Below, piece after piece: positions 1 to 12,004 of a stretch of 64,000 nt of DNA. The stretch is from Tetracentron sinense. Taxonomy: Eukaryota > Streptophyta > Magnoliopsida > Trochodendrales > Trochodendraceae. Each line of letters begins with the position of its first letter. Positions within the stretch are counted from its first letter, which is position 1. A program made the position numbers and the translations under genes. The notes beneath the pieces were generated by a model, which made no database searches, was not told the origin of the DNA, and saw only the letters and a program-made list of their open reading frames with translations. The stretch is from NCBI GenBank assembly GCA_015143295.1, contig CM026554.1, forward strand, positions 31,695,531 through 31,759,530, written 5' to 3'.

Positions 1-132
1 GCTTTTCTCTCCTTTAGCCAAGATCCTCTCTCAAAAACCTTACATTTTTTTCCAAGCTTTTTTTTAGGGTTTCTTTAATCTATCATTTTTTTAACGGTAA
101 ATCAAGTATATTCATAAAAGAAAAGCAACAGT

Positions 133-1300
133 TTACAAGAGGATAAACTGAAGAGGAAAAGCATGTACACTAATAGAAAACACAAAAATAATTGAGATAG
201 ATATCCTCACAACAAAATTTCTCTCGCATCCCCACCACACTGTGAGGGAGGACCAATCCACAAGTGTCCGACGAATACGAGCTAAAATGCGGGAGGGGGA
301 GGAGATGGAATTGTCAAAAACACGATAATTCCTTTCCTTCCAGACACCCCACGATATGGCTTCAGGTAGTAATGCCCAAATCGCTTCCTTAGCCCCCACC
401 AGGGGCGTCAGTTGCCAACTCGATAAGAAGCTCAAAAAGGAGAGAGGGAAGACTCACTCCATACCTAACCAAGAGAGGAAGAAAGCCCAAAGCCCAAGGA
501 CAACCGGACAGTACAAGGTCAGGTGGTCTACTGTCTCTTCCTCATTCAGGCATAAGTAACAACGGTTTACCATACTCCATTCTATGCTTTTTAAGTGATA
601 TGTCATAAGAATTATTCAGAGTTGCGGACCAGAGGAAGAAAGATACCTTGGATGCGACCCTAGATTGCCAAACAGCTTTATGCAGTAAGGAGTGCGCAGG
701 GACTCCAACCAAGGACTGTAAGAAAGATTCACTGAAAACCGACCATTGTTGTTATTTGACCATAACCTACAGTCATTAACTAGGGTGGCAACGGGGAGGA
801 GCTCAATCTATGTAAGAGGTGTTGCATGTCTTCTACCTCCCAATCGTTCAAGTTCCACCTTAGTCGAGGGCACCGAACAAGCTCACTCCCTACCCTCTCG
901 ACAGAATCAGCTACAGAGGCCTCCTTGATTGAGCAAGGAGAAAGATGTTTGGAATATCATCCTTAAGCCTCAACTGGCCACATCAGACATCTTCCCAAAA
1001 ACGGATTGCAGTTCATGTTCCCAACTTGAACCTTATGTGGGGATCAAGAAGGAGAGCCATAGCCATAATTCCTTTCCACAGAACGAATCCATGCAGCCCA
1101 CTCACCTCTCTCGACTTCCAACATGACACCTACCCATATTTAGAGGTGATCACCTTTCACCATAGGCTATCACGCTCTTCACTAAATCTCCAAACCCATT
1201 TACCCAGAAGGGCTTTGTTGACCTGACTAGATGGAACAAGGTTGAGACCCCCTGCATTTAACGGTTTACAAATTTTCTTCCAATTTACTAGGTGGTATTT
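133..1300 (-). pseudogene. LINE A C-terminal zinc-binding (zf-RVT-like) region
   Basis: The minus-strand peptide at 133-435 contains ISWGVWKERNYRVF, matching the conserved W-x-W-K-E-R-N-x-R-x-F stretch that closes plant LINE ORF2 proteins after the zinc-binding domain. The rest, up to the reverse transcriptase, lies in a mixture of frames and is recognisable only in patches. No open frame of normal length survives. The domain assignment is from family knowledge; the motif is directly visible. Confidence 0.65.
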
Positions 1301-1439
1301 CCTTTTATCGCCTGGTTCATCCCATAGGAAATTCCACTAGATATGGTCTAGGGTCAAACCAATGGATTTTAGGACTATCATAATAAACATAAAGTACATT
1401 GGAAGGCTTCAAAGGGTGCTTTTGATGAGGGTCAACTTG

Positions 1440-2760
1440 CCCCCTTTAGAGAGATAGGTAGATTGTCAGCCAGCTAATCAGGACGCAAACCTCGCAATAA
1501 CTGGATCCCAAACCACTTTGGATTTAAAAGATACTCCAAAAGGGAGTTCAAGATAGCTAGTCGGAAGGGACCCCGTCTTACAACCTAAGCAACTGGCTAG
1601 CATATCGAGGTTGGATATCTCCCCCACTCTCAGAATTTTACTCTTACCTAGATTCACCCGAAGTCCCGAGACCGCTTCAAAACATTGTAACACCCATCTA
1701 AGGTAGAGCAATTGATGGTAGGAAGCTTCACAGAATACTAAAGTATCATCAGCAAATTGGAGATGTGAGGTACTTAGGTGATTCTGACCTATGGAGAAGC
1801 TCTCAAAACCCACCCCATTTGCTCGCGAGAGCATCCAATTTAAAGCTGCTGACACTAAGATGAATAGGGCTGGGGAGAGGGGATCCCCCTGTCTTAAGCC
1901 CTTTGAGCTCCTAAAAAAAACTTTGGAGCTACCATTGATGAGTAGGGAGAAGAATGCCGACGAGACACAGGTGGACATCCACTTCCTCCACTTGGAAAAT
2001 CCTAGTTCACATTGTCGTAGGCATTTTCCATATCAATTTTGCAGAGAAATCCTGGTAGAGACGACTGAAGGCGCTCGTCCACCCATTCATTGGCAATGAG
2101 AATGCCATCTAAGATTTGTCTACCACTGACAAACGCGCCTTGCTAGGGGGAGTTGAAAGATCCCAGGACAAGCCCTAGACAAGAGGAGAGGACTTTTGCT
2201 AGGATTTTGTACGAACTACTAAGCAGACTGATAGGCCTAAAATCCTCGATATCCTGAGCACTAGCTGTTTTCGGAATCAGCACCACAAAAGTATTATTAA
2301 TTGATCTATTGAACTAATCCGATTCATAGAGCTCCTGAAGTACTGTTAGGAAATCCACACCCACAATGTCCCAAGAGGCCCAATAGAACTCAATGAAGAA
2401 TCATCTGGGCCAGGACATTTGTCTCCAGCCATTGCTTTGATAGCATTAACCACTTTTGCTTCCCTAAAAGGTTGTTCTAGACCATCTCTTTGGTCGAGGG
2501 ATAGGGTATCATAAGGAAAGCCATCAAGTTTGAGTCGCCATCAGAATTGCTCAGAATACAAATGTTTGTAAAAGGCCACCATTCTTTCCTCCATATCCTT
2601 CTGATCCTCCTTCCAAACACCATCAATCTTAAGGCCAATGATGAAGTTTTTTCTACGAAAGTTGGCCATATGATGGAAATTTTTTGTATTTTTATCACCC
2701 TCCTTGAGCCACCTGACTCAGGACTTTTGCTTCCAACTAATTTCCTCCGATCGCACAATT
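1440..2760 (-). pseudogene. LINE A reverse transcriptase
   Basis: Three catalytic blocks are visible on the minus strand. Motif A reads KIDMENAYDNVNW near 2000-2045, preceded by RQILDGILIANE. Motif B reads SKGLRQGDPLSPALF near 1880-1910. Motif C reads FADDT at about 1745-1763. The longest intact piece (1478-1978, 166 residues) carries motifs B and C; motif A is in another frame, so there is at least one frameshift near 1980. Upstream, 2477-2758 has the EGDKNTK..FH..A linker typical of plant LINEs, again split over frames. The FADD box is retained here, unlike in LINE B and LINE D. Confidence 0.85.
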
Positions 2761-2979
2761 TTCAAAAGTAGTCAAGTTTCTTGGTCTCCCTAAGGCAACT
2801 TTCCGTTGATGATAGAGGCTGCGAGCCTTCAAGCAAGTCCAAAACCTTGATGTCGTAGAGGATCTTAGTATTGTGCTCGGCAACATTACCAAAGACCTTG
2901 TTCCAAATCTTAAGTCGAGATTTTAGGGCTTTCAACTTGAGGCCAAATCTTATGCTAGGGGATCCCCAACCTACATGAG

Positions 2980-3770
2980 ATTGCTACAACTCATAAATGA
3001 GGTCCTTGAAACCTTCAGACTGCAACCACATGTTTTCAAAACAAAACGGGGAGGGTACCCCCTTAAAGCACTTTGATGCCAACATGATTGGAACATGGTC
3101 TAATGTGAGACTAGGTAGAGAGGATTGAGCGTGGTTGGGGAATAAGGCCTCTCATTCGGCAGAGAATCAGAATCTATCAAACCAACTTGCTCGCAATCCT
3201 AAGGGGACTGAGACCAGGTGAACTGAGTCCTTCTCATTGGGTAGTCAATCAAGTTATGGGAGGTGATAAATTGCTTAAATTTCTGCATATTGGCAATATA
3301 CGTTTGACCCCCTTGCCTTTCATGGGGAAAGCGGACACAATTGAAGTCACCACCCATGCACCATGGGGCATTCCACCTAACACTCACATCTTCAAGTTCT
3401 TGCCAAAAGTCACTATCGTTAGAGCTCCCCGAGGGTCCATAAATCCCTGAAAAAACTCAGTGGCGTCTCTCCCCCACCATTTGGCAAAGAATGGAAATCG
3501 AAAAAGCTCCCAATTTCGATTCCATGACCTCAATTTTGTCTATATCCCAAGTTAGTAGGATTCCTCCCGAGGACCCTATTGAGCAAGCCACTCAAAAGGT
3601 ATAAGTCCCCAAAGCTCCTTAATGGTTTGGGGTCGAAGACTTCCCAACTTTGTTTCCTGGATGCATAAGATCGACGGCCTCTTGGAAAGGATCACTTGTT
3701 TGATGACCAGTTGTTTTTCTTGGCCTCCCAGTCCCCTAATGTTCCATTAAAGGAGGTTTAGGTTTAACAT
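2980..3770 (-). pseudogene. LINE A endonuclease (EEP-type) domain
   Basis: The minus strand opens with NIRGLGGQEKQLVIKQ near 3750, the usual start of plant LINE ORF2, followed by LCIQETKL with the conserved E-T-K of apurinic-type endonucleases. Further on, WCMGGDFNCVRFPHER (3199-3387 frame) gives the conserved G-D-F-N block, followed by FTWSQSP. Several in-frame stops interrupt the domain, for example after WLAQ. The nuclease would nick target DNA to prime reverse transcription; this copy cannot encode it. Confidence 0.8.
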
Positions 3771-3789
3771 CGACCACTCGAAGAACCTT

Positions 3790-5450
3790 ACCTAACCATG
3801 AAGTTCTAAGGGAAGTTCTAGGACTCGAGTTAGCGTAGTTAACATTGCACTCCAATCTCCTCAACTCCCTAGCTGATTTTCTTGCCGAATCTAAGGAAGG
3901 CCGAACAACACCCGCACGCCCCGAAGCTTCAAGAATTTGAAATAAACTGGTAAGCTTAACATGATTCCCTTCAACAGAAAGCCCTAAAAAACAACTGACA
4001 CCTCCAACGTGACTAAGGACCCAGTCTGAGACCAAAATGGGGTCTAGGAGGTTACAAGGGGGTTGCCTCTCCCCTTGTAACCCAGGATAATCTTGTGAGG
4101 TCGGAGCTAAAAGCACTGACGCTAGTCTAGTTTTGTTTTATGTGAGATCCAAAATACAAAGCAAGGAGCGAGACCTTGCAATAGGCACCCGTTCCAGATA
4201 GAGTTGTGGTATCATAGTTCCTTGGTTTTGCAAAATCGAACTCGCACTCAAACTGAGGGATTGAACAAGAGGCAATCTCCCATTCCTATTAATAACATAA
4301 TGAACAGGGAATAGAGATGATATAGAGATTGCAGTCATACCTGAGTGAGGAAGTGAAAGTATAGGCACTTGCCTCAAGTTGTCGCTTGCCAAAGACTGGA
4401 GTTGTCTGTGGCCTGTGGGTTTGGAGTCCTTCCACCCCAGGCGTAGTATGAGAAATGTTCTTACCGGCAATCTCCAGGCACTGCTTCCACAAAACAGGTA
4501 GGGTCCTGACTTGTTGGTGAAAGTTCAGAAGAAAATACAAGTTGATTCTGATCACTAGGATCCCCAAGATCCATTGAAATGTCCAATGGCAACATACTAA
4601 TCCTCGCTTCAAGCAACAAAGACAGCATCCCAAGTTTTCGGTTCTGCTCAATCAAAGGTGTCCCGGTGTTAGCATTACCACAACAGAGCGAATCAGTAAC
4701 CATGGTAGGATAGGAGGTCCTCCTGTTGTTTTCAATAGTAGGAGATCCGAGTTGTGTTGTAGTTGTGCGCATGTGCTCCGCTCCCACTGATGCTGACTTG
4801 CACGCCCCAGGAGCATCGCCTTCTAACTGAGGATTTTCTAGACTTAGGAGGGATTTCCCCATCGCTAGCTGACCGATTGGGGCCTCGATGTTTATTGTAG
4901 ACTTATAGGGAGGCTCCACGAAGCCACTGTCCCCAACCAACTGAGTCAACTCGTCCATATATGATTGCTCCGCTAAGTTCCAAAATCTGCCCATCGAAAT
5001 CTCAAAAGTTGGTGGCATTGTCACCTCCTTTGAAGGAGTCACCACATGGGGAGGTGTGGGAGGCACAGGACGTCCTTAGGAGGTGAGATCAAAACATAAC
5101 TCTTTTCGGAGGATTCACTGAGTAAACTTCCGGTGCTCGACCAATTCGAGCCAGACGTCGCTAAAGATCTGTGGTCAGATATAATTGTTATGCTAGACTT
5201 ATACCCGTGTAGTGCCTCCAAAACCCTGGGATCATTCTCCATTAGAGTCACTATAGCAAAGGTATCAGCAAGGGGTCGGCAATTATTTGCAAGATTAAGA
5301 CCCAAGCTCCCTCAAGTATCGCCGCTACATGCTGGTTCTGATGATGATTGCTTGGTGCCCTCACATAGACCCAAGAGCCCTACCGACCTCGTAGCTGACA
5401 AAGAAGCATTACTCTCAGAGGACATGACTCACACTAATTACGAGGGGACC
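3790..5450 (-). pseudogene. LINE A ORF1, C-terminal part
   Basis: Overlapping open pieces at 3736-4116, 4138-4470, 4461-5066 and 5039-5305 lie directly upstream of the endonuclease on the same strand, where ORF1 belongs. The 4461-5066 piece (201 residues) is rich in Pro, Ser, Thr and acidic residues, as is usual for the poorly conserved tail of plant LINE ORF1. No zinc knuckle could be made out. The assignment rests on position and composition, so it is less sure than for the neighbouring domains. 5450-5638 reads on in the same direction with a recognisable KGKTLASISTGVPNLGH peptide. Confidence 0.5.
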
Positions 5451-5638
5451 TGATTTGGATTGGGCGTCAGTGGCCTAAGTTGGGTACTCCCGTTGAAATT
5501 GAAGCTAGGGTCTTCCCCTTTTTTATTACAGAAAGCTTACTATGAGACCTGATCGTGGTAGGGAGACCCATTTTAAGAAAAAGGGGATCAAGGCTAAATG
5601 GGTCGGGAGGCTTATAAACCTAACCTGATGGCTACTCA

Positions 5639-6096
5639 CTTAGTATTAAAACCCAGCAAGTTGACTGGACTCGGCCAGGTTTCTAGTCGAGTTTGAGGTA
5701 AAACTCAGTTTTGACACTGAAATCCGAGTAACTCACCCTGACTCGCCCCGATTCGCCCGAGTTTTGTACGTTTTTTGTTAAAACAAAAAATCGAGTAAAC
5801 CGACCTACCCGAGTGACCAAATTATGTTTTTTTTTCTTTTTTTTAACACACCCACCCACTCTTAAGTATAAATACTAAACAAAAGGGTAGTGATTAGTAT
5901 ATATTGAATTATAAATCTCATTTTAGGCATGGTTTATCATTAAATTTGAATTTATACCATCTATATAGTATTAGAAAATATTATATATGTCTGAGTTTTA
6001 AGTGTCATTACTTGGATGAGTTTTGCTCGAGTTTCCAAGTTGACTCTACTCGGCAAGTTTCTGAGTCGAATCGAGTTTTCAGGTTTTAAAACACTA
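5639..6096. mobile_element. GAGTCGA-word TIR element inserted in LINE A
   Basis: This 458-bp segment is bounded by near-matching inverted ends: TAGTATTAAAAC on the left and GTTTTAAAACACTA on the right. Flanking octamers GCTACTCA (5631-5638) and GCTGCTCA (6097-6104) match at 7 of 8 positions, consistent with an old hAT-type 8-bp target duplication. Both sides are filled with variants of GAGTCGA and CTCGGC around an AT-rich centre. LINE A ORF1 coding resumes on both sides, which fits an insertion. A related copy lies at 30430-31302. It has no coding capacity. Confidence 0.6.
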
Positions 6097-6122
6097 GCTG
6101 CTCAGGTTTTTCACGTGAGTGT

Positions 6123-7921
6123 TTAGTAGATCCCCAAGGCACATCTGGGCCTAGAGCAGCAAAAGGGCCAATCTCTGTGACTAGGAGTTGGCCTGGTGAT
6201 TTTGAATCGGGCCGAATTAGCAGCCCAAAGCCCAACAACTCTTGAGGGCTTAAGGGCCAAGGGAGTGCATTTAAACCCTGCTAACTTAGGGTGATCAATC
6301 CCCACCGTCCATCGCTCCTCCCCACTAGAATAACCTTGTTGAGCCCTAGATGAATTTCCTCTTTCGCACAAACACTCTCCTCTGGTGCCTTCCTGCCTGC
6401 TTTGCGCACCTCCCTTGCTGATTCGATGATCTGCCATAGTGCCTATTGCTTTTGCTTCTACGGCCAATGCAAAGACCATCCCACCTCCTGTTATTAACCG
6501 AGATTGGCGGTATCAATTCCTACGTCGTTGCTTCCGTGTACAGGTCTGAGGCATTGTCGACTCTTTCAGAATCCTAAGGCTTGGCTCAGACTGGCGAGGC
6601 TGAGGTTGTTTGGTGATAGGTGGTCGATGATTTGGGATGGAATCGTGCTTTTGAGCCAATTGGTGGTCGACACGTAAGTGTGGATTTTGAATTTCAAATT
6701 CAGGTTATTGAGATCGTCGAAAATCCTGAAGTTAGCTGTAAAAAATGCCACGCCGGCAGACTTGATGTGGATTATGAACCGATAACGCATACCTCTGTCC
6801 AGGATGAGAAGAGTTTGGGGAATGGCATCAAGTTTTCTTGCTTAGAGTCAGATCCTTGCTTCGCGGAGATCTAAGAGAGCCACTAAGATGGGATCTGCTT
6901 CAAGGAAGCCTCCACAAGTCTCCCCTATGAATTTAAACGTGTAGGGTACAAAGATGGAAGGGGAGTCCTTCAATTCCAATCCAAAATTCATGTCTAATGT
7001 TGGTAGAGGCAGGTATATTGCAATGAGGCCTCCAACTGTTAACGTGGATGGATCCACCCATTGGGAGAGGCCACGGTTCACTATTGATCAGACCGGTATA
7101 GGTAGATAGGTGCTTGACGTGAATGATTCCTTGGTTAGGGGCGAAGGGGATTAGAGAAGCTTTATCATAAGACGGGAGGAGGCCGTTCATTTTATCTGAA
7201 GAGGCTAGTCTTCGATGACATTAGTGAAAACACAAATAAGGGCTCTGGACAAGTCTTCTGGGAAGAGGGGTTTTCTTCATTTGCGATGGATTTTTGGGAG
7301 CAGAGTGAAATGAAGGGAAGTCTTACAGAGGTGGTGGGGACATAGGAGGAGAAAAGTTGGGTTGTGAGGTTGGGTGGAAGGAACTCAGGGCCTCCCGCAC
7401 AAAGTGACCATCCCTGGCCAAGGTTACCTTTAGGGAAAGAGAGCCAACGATGCCTGCCGCCTGAGGTAGGAATGGAAGTGATGATAATAAAACCGCCATG
7501 GGTATTGGAAGTTCTTTCCAAAAGGATTACCGCTGAAACACAACAAAGCCGTTGTAAATGGTAAATTCTCTATTGGTCTCTAGAGCAATCAGTGATGAAT
7601 TTTAAGGCTTCCAAGAAAGCCTTCTCTTCTAACCAGACTTCAAATGAGAGATTGTGCCTTCGTTCAACGATACGAAACTCGGAGCCATGTTGTCTATGTT
7701 CTTTCAAAACTTCGAAGCTTTTGGCTTCAATGATAAAGATTTTCCGGTGAGGCATTGGCAATTCAAGAAGGGATCGTATCTGAATCTTTATCCAAGAAAA
7801 GGGGTTGCACATCCAAGATATGTCCAAGAAGCGAGCATCAACATAGATCCAAGCAAGATCAAGATCAAATCAAGGGTGTGCGGCTTCACAAGCACAAGAG
7901 AAAATACGGTCACAAGAAATG
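6123..7921 (-). pseudogene. LINE A ORF1, DUF4283-like N-terminal region
   Basis: The minus strand shows FRIVERRHNLSFEVWLEEK near 7570-7827, resembling the ERR..S..VWL block at the start of DUF4283 proteins of plant LINEs. Downstream, PKGNLGQGWSLCAGG follows in 7192-7521. Then GIEGLPFHLCTLHV (6933-7190) and, after a frameshift, FKFIGETCGGFLEADP and DLREARI (6848-7081) give the W-x-x-G-L-P..G..C-G-G-x-x-x-x-D block that defines the domain. Stops and shifts make it non-functional. The sequence appears to continue upstream past the solo LTR at 11164-11290. Confidence 0.65.
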
Positions 7922-9254
7922 TGTAACACCCCAGGATTTTAATATAATAAAATTATGGGTTTATTGGTCCTTAATTGGGGTTAATAAGTTAAGTATTTAA
8001 TTAAATTGTGAACAGTGAGTTTTACTCAGGATTGAATTGTATCGATAAAATCTCAGTATTTCTTCTCAAAAACCGCACACAGTGTGTTGGTCGACTACCG
8101 GGACCTTCACCTGTCGTATTGGTTCCGTCAGGTATCGTTTCGCAAGACCGCAGGGTCATATCATGTAAGAAAATCAAGAAAACGGGAAATTTCCAGATTT
8201 TCAGAAATTAAGTGGGACTCAATATTTCTTGGGGATCCTAATAGAAATCTGTGCGGTAGATACCAGCGCGTGCCGGTCGGCCGTGGGAATTAACGTCTGT
8301 CGTTTCGGCAGTTAGTTATCTCAAACAAATAAACGGCGGCCTATTTTGTGTCCGAAATCAGGAAATTAGTGGGTTTTGCAGTTTTCTTCCGGACAAAAGT
8401 GCAGCTGTCAAAACTCGGTATTTTTCTCCGAAATTTTTACAGTAGGTGTCGAACTACCCCAAGTTCAGTCGCCTGAAGTTTCGTCAAAATCGGACTTCGT
8501 TTAATAACGTTTCGGAGGCCGTAAGTGCAAAGAAATCGGGAATCAAATCAAATAGTCAAAGTGTTGACTTAGTCAACAAGTCACATCAAGAGAGGTCATG
8601 TGCCATGCATATGACCCATGGCCTTTAAAAGAGGGGCCAGACCTCTTCCTTTACACGTTTTGGACAAGGAGGAGGTTCTGCCACCAAGTATTTTAGAGAG
8701 AGAAAGTGAGGAGAGAGAAAGGAAGAGAGAGAAAGGAAAGGGAGGTCCCCTTGGGGTTTTTCGATGTTCCCGACGCGCTGGCGACGTCCGATTTTCTCCC
8801 CGGTATCTCGATTGGCGTGTAGAGAGAGAAATTCTAGAGAGAGAAAGTGGAGGTTAGAGAGGAAGGCGGTTCACCTAGAGGTTTTCCAGCGTTCTGATCG
8901 CATTGGCGACGACCATTTCAACATCTGGAGCCTCAAAAGTCATGTAGTAGGTAAAATCCCTCTCCATCTCTTCTCTTTTCCGTTATTTAAGCTACTTTAT
9001 TTATGTGGAATAGTTTGGTGATATTATGTGTGGATGGAAAAAGATCGGAGACCTTATGAATGATGTATGGATGGGATGGATGAGAGTGAAAATGGAGCAG
9101 AGGGATGGAGCCCTCGGTTTCGGGCTGTTTCTAGCTCGGAATTTAGGCTCAGTGTGATTTGCGATAGATCGCAGGGGAAGTGTGATCGACTGCAGGAAGT
9201 TATGAGAGCCTGACTGGGCTTCTATATGTGTGATGTGATGTGATTTTGACATTG

Positions 9255-9425
9255 TAAGACAATGGTAGGGTCCATTGGCCTGGTTAAGTTCCCTATCGGA
9301 ACGAATCTGATATGATGTGATGTTTTAAAGGCATTGGTAGGTCCATTTGCCTGGTTAAGTTCCCTATCGGAACGAATCTGATATGATGTGATGTTTTAAA
9401 GGCATTGGTAGGGTCCATTGGCCTA
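9255..9425 (+). repeat. 71-bp tandem repeat within the solo LTR
   Basis: The block containing CCTGGTTAAGTTCCCTATCG is repeated with a 71-bp period; the CCCTATCGG word starts at 9291 and again at 9362. There are about 2.3 copies and the two full copies are almost identical, indicating recent local duplication inside the LTR. Confidence 0.85.
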
Positions 9426-9779
9426 GTAAAATTCCCACCTCGGGACAACCTTTGTGTATGATGTGATGTTGTTGGGACATGGTAAAGTGATGGAATGGTC
9501 CATCGGCCGGGTAATGTTCCACACCAAAACAGTATACCCTTGGACTTGCTGTCTGTGGTCCCTCTTTGGCTAGTTTCGGAGAGGCGGTATCTATTATGAG
9601 CCCGGGTTCCTCCGTGATTGATAATCGGGAGAGTTAGGACGGCATTGGGCCATGAGCTCAAGGTTGGATTGGGGTCTATGGATCCAGGGATGTATTGAGT
9701 TTACGAACTCAATGATGTTACCCTGAGGGGGCATTGGCCTGTGTCGGTAGGTATGCACCCAACAGAGATTGTGATGATA

Positions 9780-10410
9780 TATGATGGTAGCTGTCAGAGG
9801 TGGTGTCTGACAGGATTTGATGTCAGAGGTGTTGTGCCTGACAGCGATTAATGTCAGATGTGTTTTGCCTGACAGGATTTGATGTCAGAGGTGTTGTGCC
9901 TGACAGGATTTGATGTTAGAGGTGTTTCCTGGTTATTAGATGGGTGTTCCTGGCATGTCAGATGTGTTATTCCTAGCAGGTCAGATGTGTTCCTAGTAAT
10001 CAGAGGTGTTTCCTGACAAGGGTGTCATGTCAGAGGTGTTATGCCTGACAGAGTGATATGTCAGATGTGTACCTGATAGACAGGTGTTTCCTGATGGTCA
10101 GGTGTTTCCTGGTGGTCAGGTGTTTCCTGTTAGTCAGAGGTGCGTCCCTGGCTTGTCAGATGAGTTTCATTTTCCTGACAGGTTGGATGGGTTTCCTGGC
10201 TATCAGATGTGTGTCCTGGCTGATCAGATGTGTATCCTGACGATCAGATGTGTATCCTGACGATCAGATGTGTTTCCTGACAAATGTGGTTGTGTGTGTG
10301 TCGGTGTTCCCATAGAGGGAAAATATAAAGTGTCAGAGGTGTGGTTCCTGACAGAATGTGATATGTCAGAGGTGTTGTTCCTGACAGAGTATGATGTGTT
10401 AGAAATATTG
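9780..10410 (+). repeat. TCAGAGGTGTT..CCTGACAG minisatellite in the solo LTR
   Basis: Around 20 degenerate copies of a roughly 22-35 bp unit built from TCAGAGGTGTT and CCTGACAG occur in this stretch. CTGTCAG and CTGACAG words alternate with TCAGATGTG, so each unit can pair with its neighbour. Unit length varies, with the array fading into TCAGATGTGTATCCTGA repeats near 10200-10280. The spurious reading frame across it is not a gene. Confidence 0.85.
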
Positions 10411-11168
10411 TTCCTGGCAGTTATCAGGTGAAGACCCGGGTTATGTGTAGAATATGATGATTTAAGGATTAATTTGGTCGACATACCCAATGATTGGTTA
10501 TAATCGGGAAAAGTCTCGATTGGTTGATAATTGAGTCTGTGAACTCATGGATAGAGGTTGTACACGAGTGAAGGCCCAGTTGATCGAGTCTATGGACTCA
10601 AGGATAAAGCGTGAGCGGTTATCTGAAACAGTAACCTGGTGTCGTGTACAATCACTGGATGAATTTGACGACTTGGAGGTTGGGAACCTCGAATAGAGTG
10701 AAATAGCCCTAAGTGACCTCGGGTCACGAATTACGATATTATTATTCTGCATATTATGATAATATGAGAATTGTATTACACTACTATATCATTATTGATG
10801 AATGTTATTATGTGGAAAATAGTTTAGATGGGCTGTGGATTTTGTAGGGCTCTATGGCTCACATCTTATTTTATGTCTTCAGATTCTGAAGCGGTTACCG
10901 ATTGACAAGGAGTTACACTTTAGAGTCTGGAGGTATATCAGTACAGTTGTGGCGCCAAAAGTAAAGACTACTGTAGCTAGTGAGGTAACACATTTGCTTA
11001 TGATGGGTTATTGTGATGACTAGTTGTTATTGCTTATGTAAGCCCATAAGAAAAGTTGAAAATTCCTACATTTTCGCAGGTAAAGTCTTCCGCATGAGTG
11101 GTTATGACGAACAGGCACGCGTCTTGGAACTTGATTCCTTAGGTGCGGGTTCGGGGCGTCACAAAATG

Positions 11169-11750
11169 AGATGGCCGAAAGTCCTTTGCTTGATGAAGAT
11201 CTCATAGCCACTCTTGTGGTGGAGTTCACAGCCAAAGTATCTTCTTTCAATTGTGAGAACTTCCATCCAAGAAGAAAAGGCTTATGGAGATATTGTTAGT
11301 GAGAGGAGAGAGAAGTGTATGATTCTTTGTTTTTGGTGTGTACGGCCACAAGGGCTTTTTTAAAGACCCTTTTTTTCCTTTTTAAGTTCTCCTTATCCAA
11401 TAATGAAACTCATGTAAAGCACTTTTGTCTTTTACTATGGGAAGTACACACATCGATCTTTTCAAAAGGATAAGATCACAGCCACTTTTTTTCTCCAAGA
11501 GAATTCACGCCTAAACTCTTTGGGTTTCACGTAAACGTCTCTTTACTTGGGTAAAACCCACGGCCACACTCCCTTTTTTCTTGCTTGATTAATAAGTCAA
11601 TTACTTTTAATCTTCTCTTCTTGTTTCTCAAGCAACACATACATAGGAAAAAATCTAGATTAAAACCAACTAGGTTTAGGTTTAAATAACCAAATCTCAA
11701 TTACAACAAAAAAAATACCAAAAATGGAATTAAAAAACAGCAGGTCTCTA
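11169..11750. other. No gene seen; probable 5' remnant of LINE A, then non-coding
   Basis: The first 120 bases read on from the LINE A ORF1 region on the minus strand once the solo LTR is removed. The remainder is AT-rich, with runs of pyrimidines at 11370-11600, and shows no reading frame or RNA gene that I recognise. Confidence 0.4.
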
Positions 11751-11862
11751 CAGAGAAGCATATAAGAGAGCCATGCTCACTAAAAGTTGTAGTGAGCGGG
11801 AACATCTCCGCCCTTCATATCGGATCAAACGGTCCTCCTGCAACCTATACATATTTCAAAAT
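11751..11862 (+). repeat. Dispersed repeat, copy 1 (AGAGAGCCATGCTCACTAAA)
   Basis: About 95 bases starting TATAAGAGAGCCATGCTC match 22965-23070 in the same orientation at roughly 85 percent by eye. Both copies are preceded by an AT/AG-rich stretch. The junction may be the end of a larger mobile element such as a Helitron or a SINE, but no diagnostic terminus was found. Confidence 0.6.
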
Positions 11863-12004
11863 TTTAAAGCTATTTCCACCGTTCAGGACGTAATCTACTA
11901 ATTTCCACTTCCCTATTCTTCTCTCTGTCTTTCCCCCTGTCTTTCCCCATCTCAAACCTAGTTTCCCATTTCCTCTTTCCTTTCCTTCTTCCCTGTTCTC
12001 TTTC

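Larger units (their letters stand above)
90..7921 (-). mobile_element. LINE A: decayed L1-like non-LTR retrotransposon
   Basis: Read on the minus strand, the order is an ORF1 with a DUF4283-like domain (7830 to 6123), the ORF1 C-terminal part (about 5450 to 3790), an endonuclease (about 3770 to 2980), a reverse transcriptase (about 2760 to 1440) and a C-terminal zinc-binding region (to about 133). This is the standard order of plant L1-like elements. T-runs at 64-98 on the plus strand may be the remains of the poly(A) tail. Each domain is split over frames by stops and frameshifts, so the element is dead. It is interrupted by a TIR element at 5639-6096 and a solo LTR at 7922-11163; its upstream part probably continues at 11164 to about 11300. 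That these pieces form one element is inferred from order, strand and the matching target duplications. Confidence 0.75.
7922..11163 (+). mobile_element. Solo LTR of a Ty3/gypsy (Tekay/Del-like) element
   Basis: The 3242-bp segment starts TGTAACACCCCAG and ends GGTTCGGGGCGTCACA, termini characteristic of plant Tekay/Del chromovirus LTRs. The 5-bp AAATG occurs exactly at 7917-7921 and again at 11164-11168, a perfect target-site duplication. No internal region, primer site or second LTR is present, so this is a solo LTR left by LTR-LTR recombination. It lies inside the ORF1 region of LINE A. It contains two minisatellites (9255-9425 and 9780-10410). Orientation is taken from the TGTAACACCCC end. 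No protein-coding gene is seen in it. Confidence 0.88.

Noticed and set aside
1791..2099. Plus-strand frames overlapping LINE A (also at 746-1226, 3187-3450 and 5133-5453)
   Set aside because: They are antisense shadows of the minus-strand LINE; no known domain and composition follows the opposite strand.
9780..10410. CRISPR-like array of similar short repeats
   Set aside because: Repeat and spacer lengths are irregular, spacers are not unique, the genome is a plant and the array lies inside an LTR.
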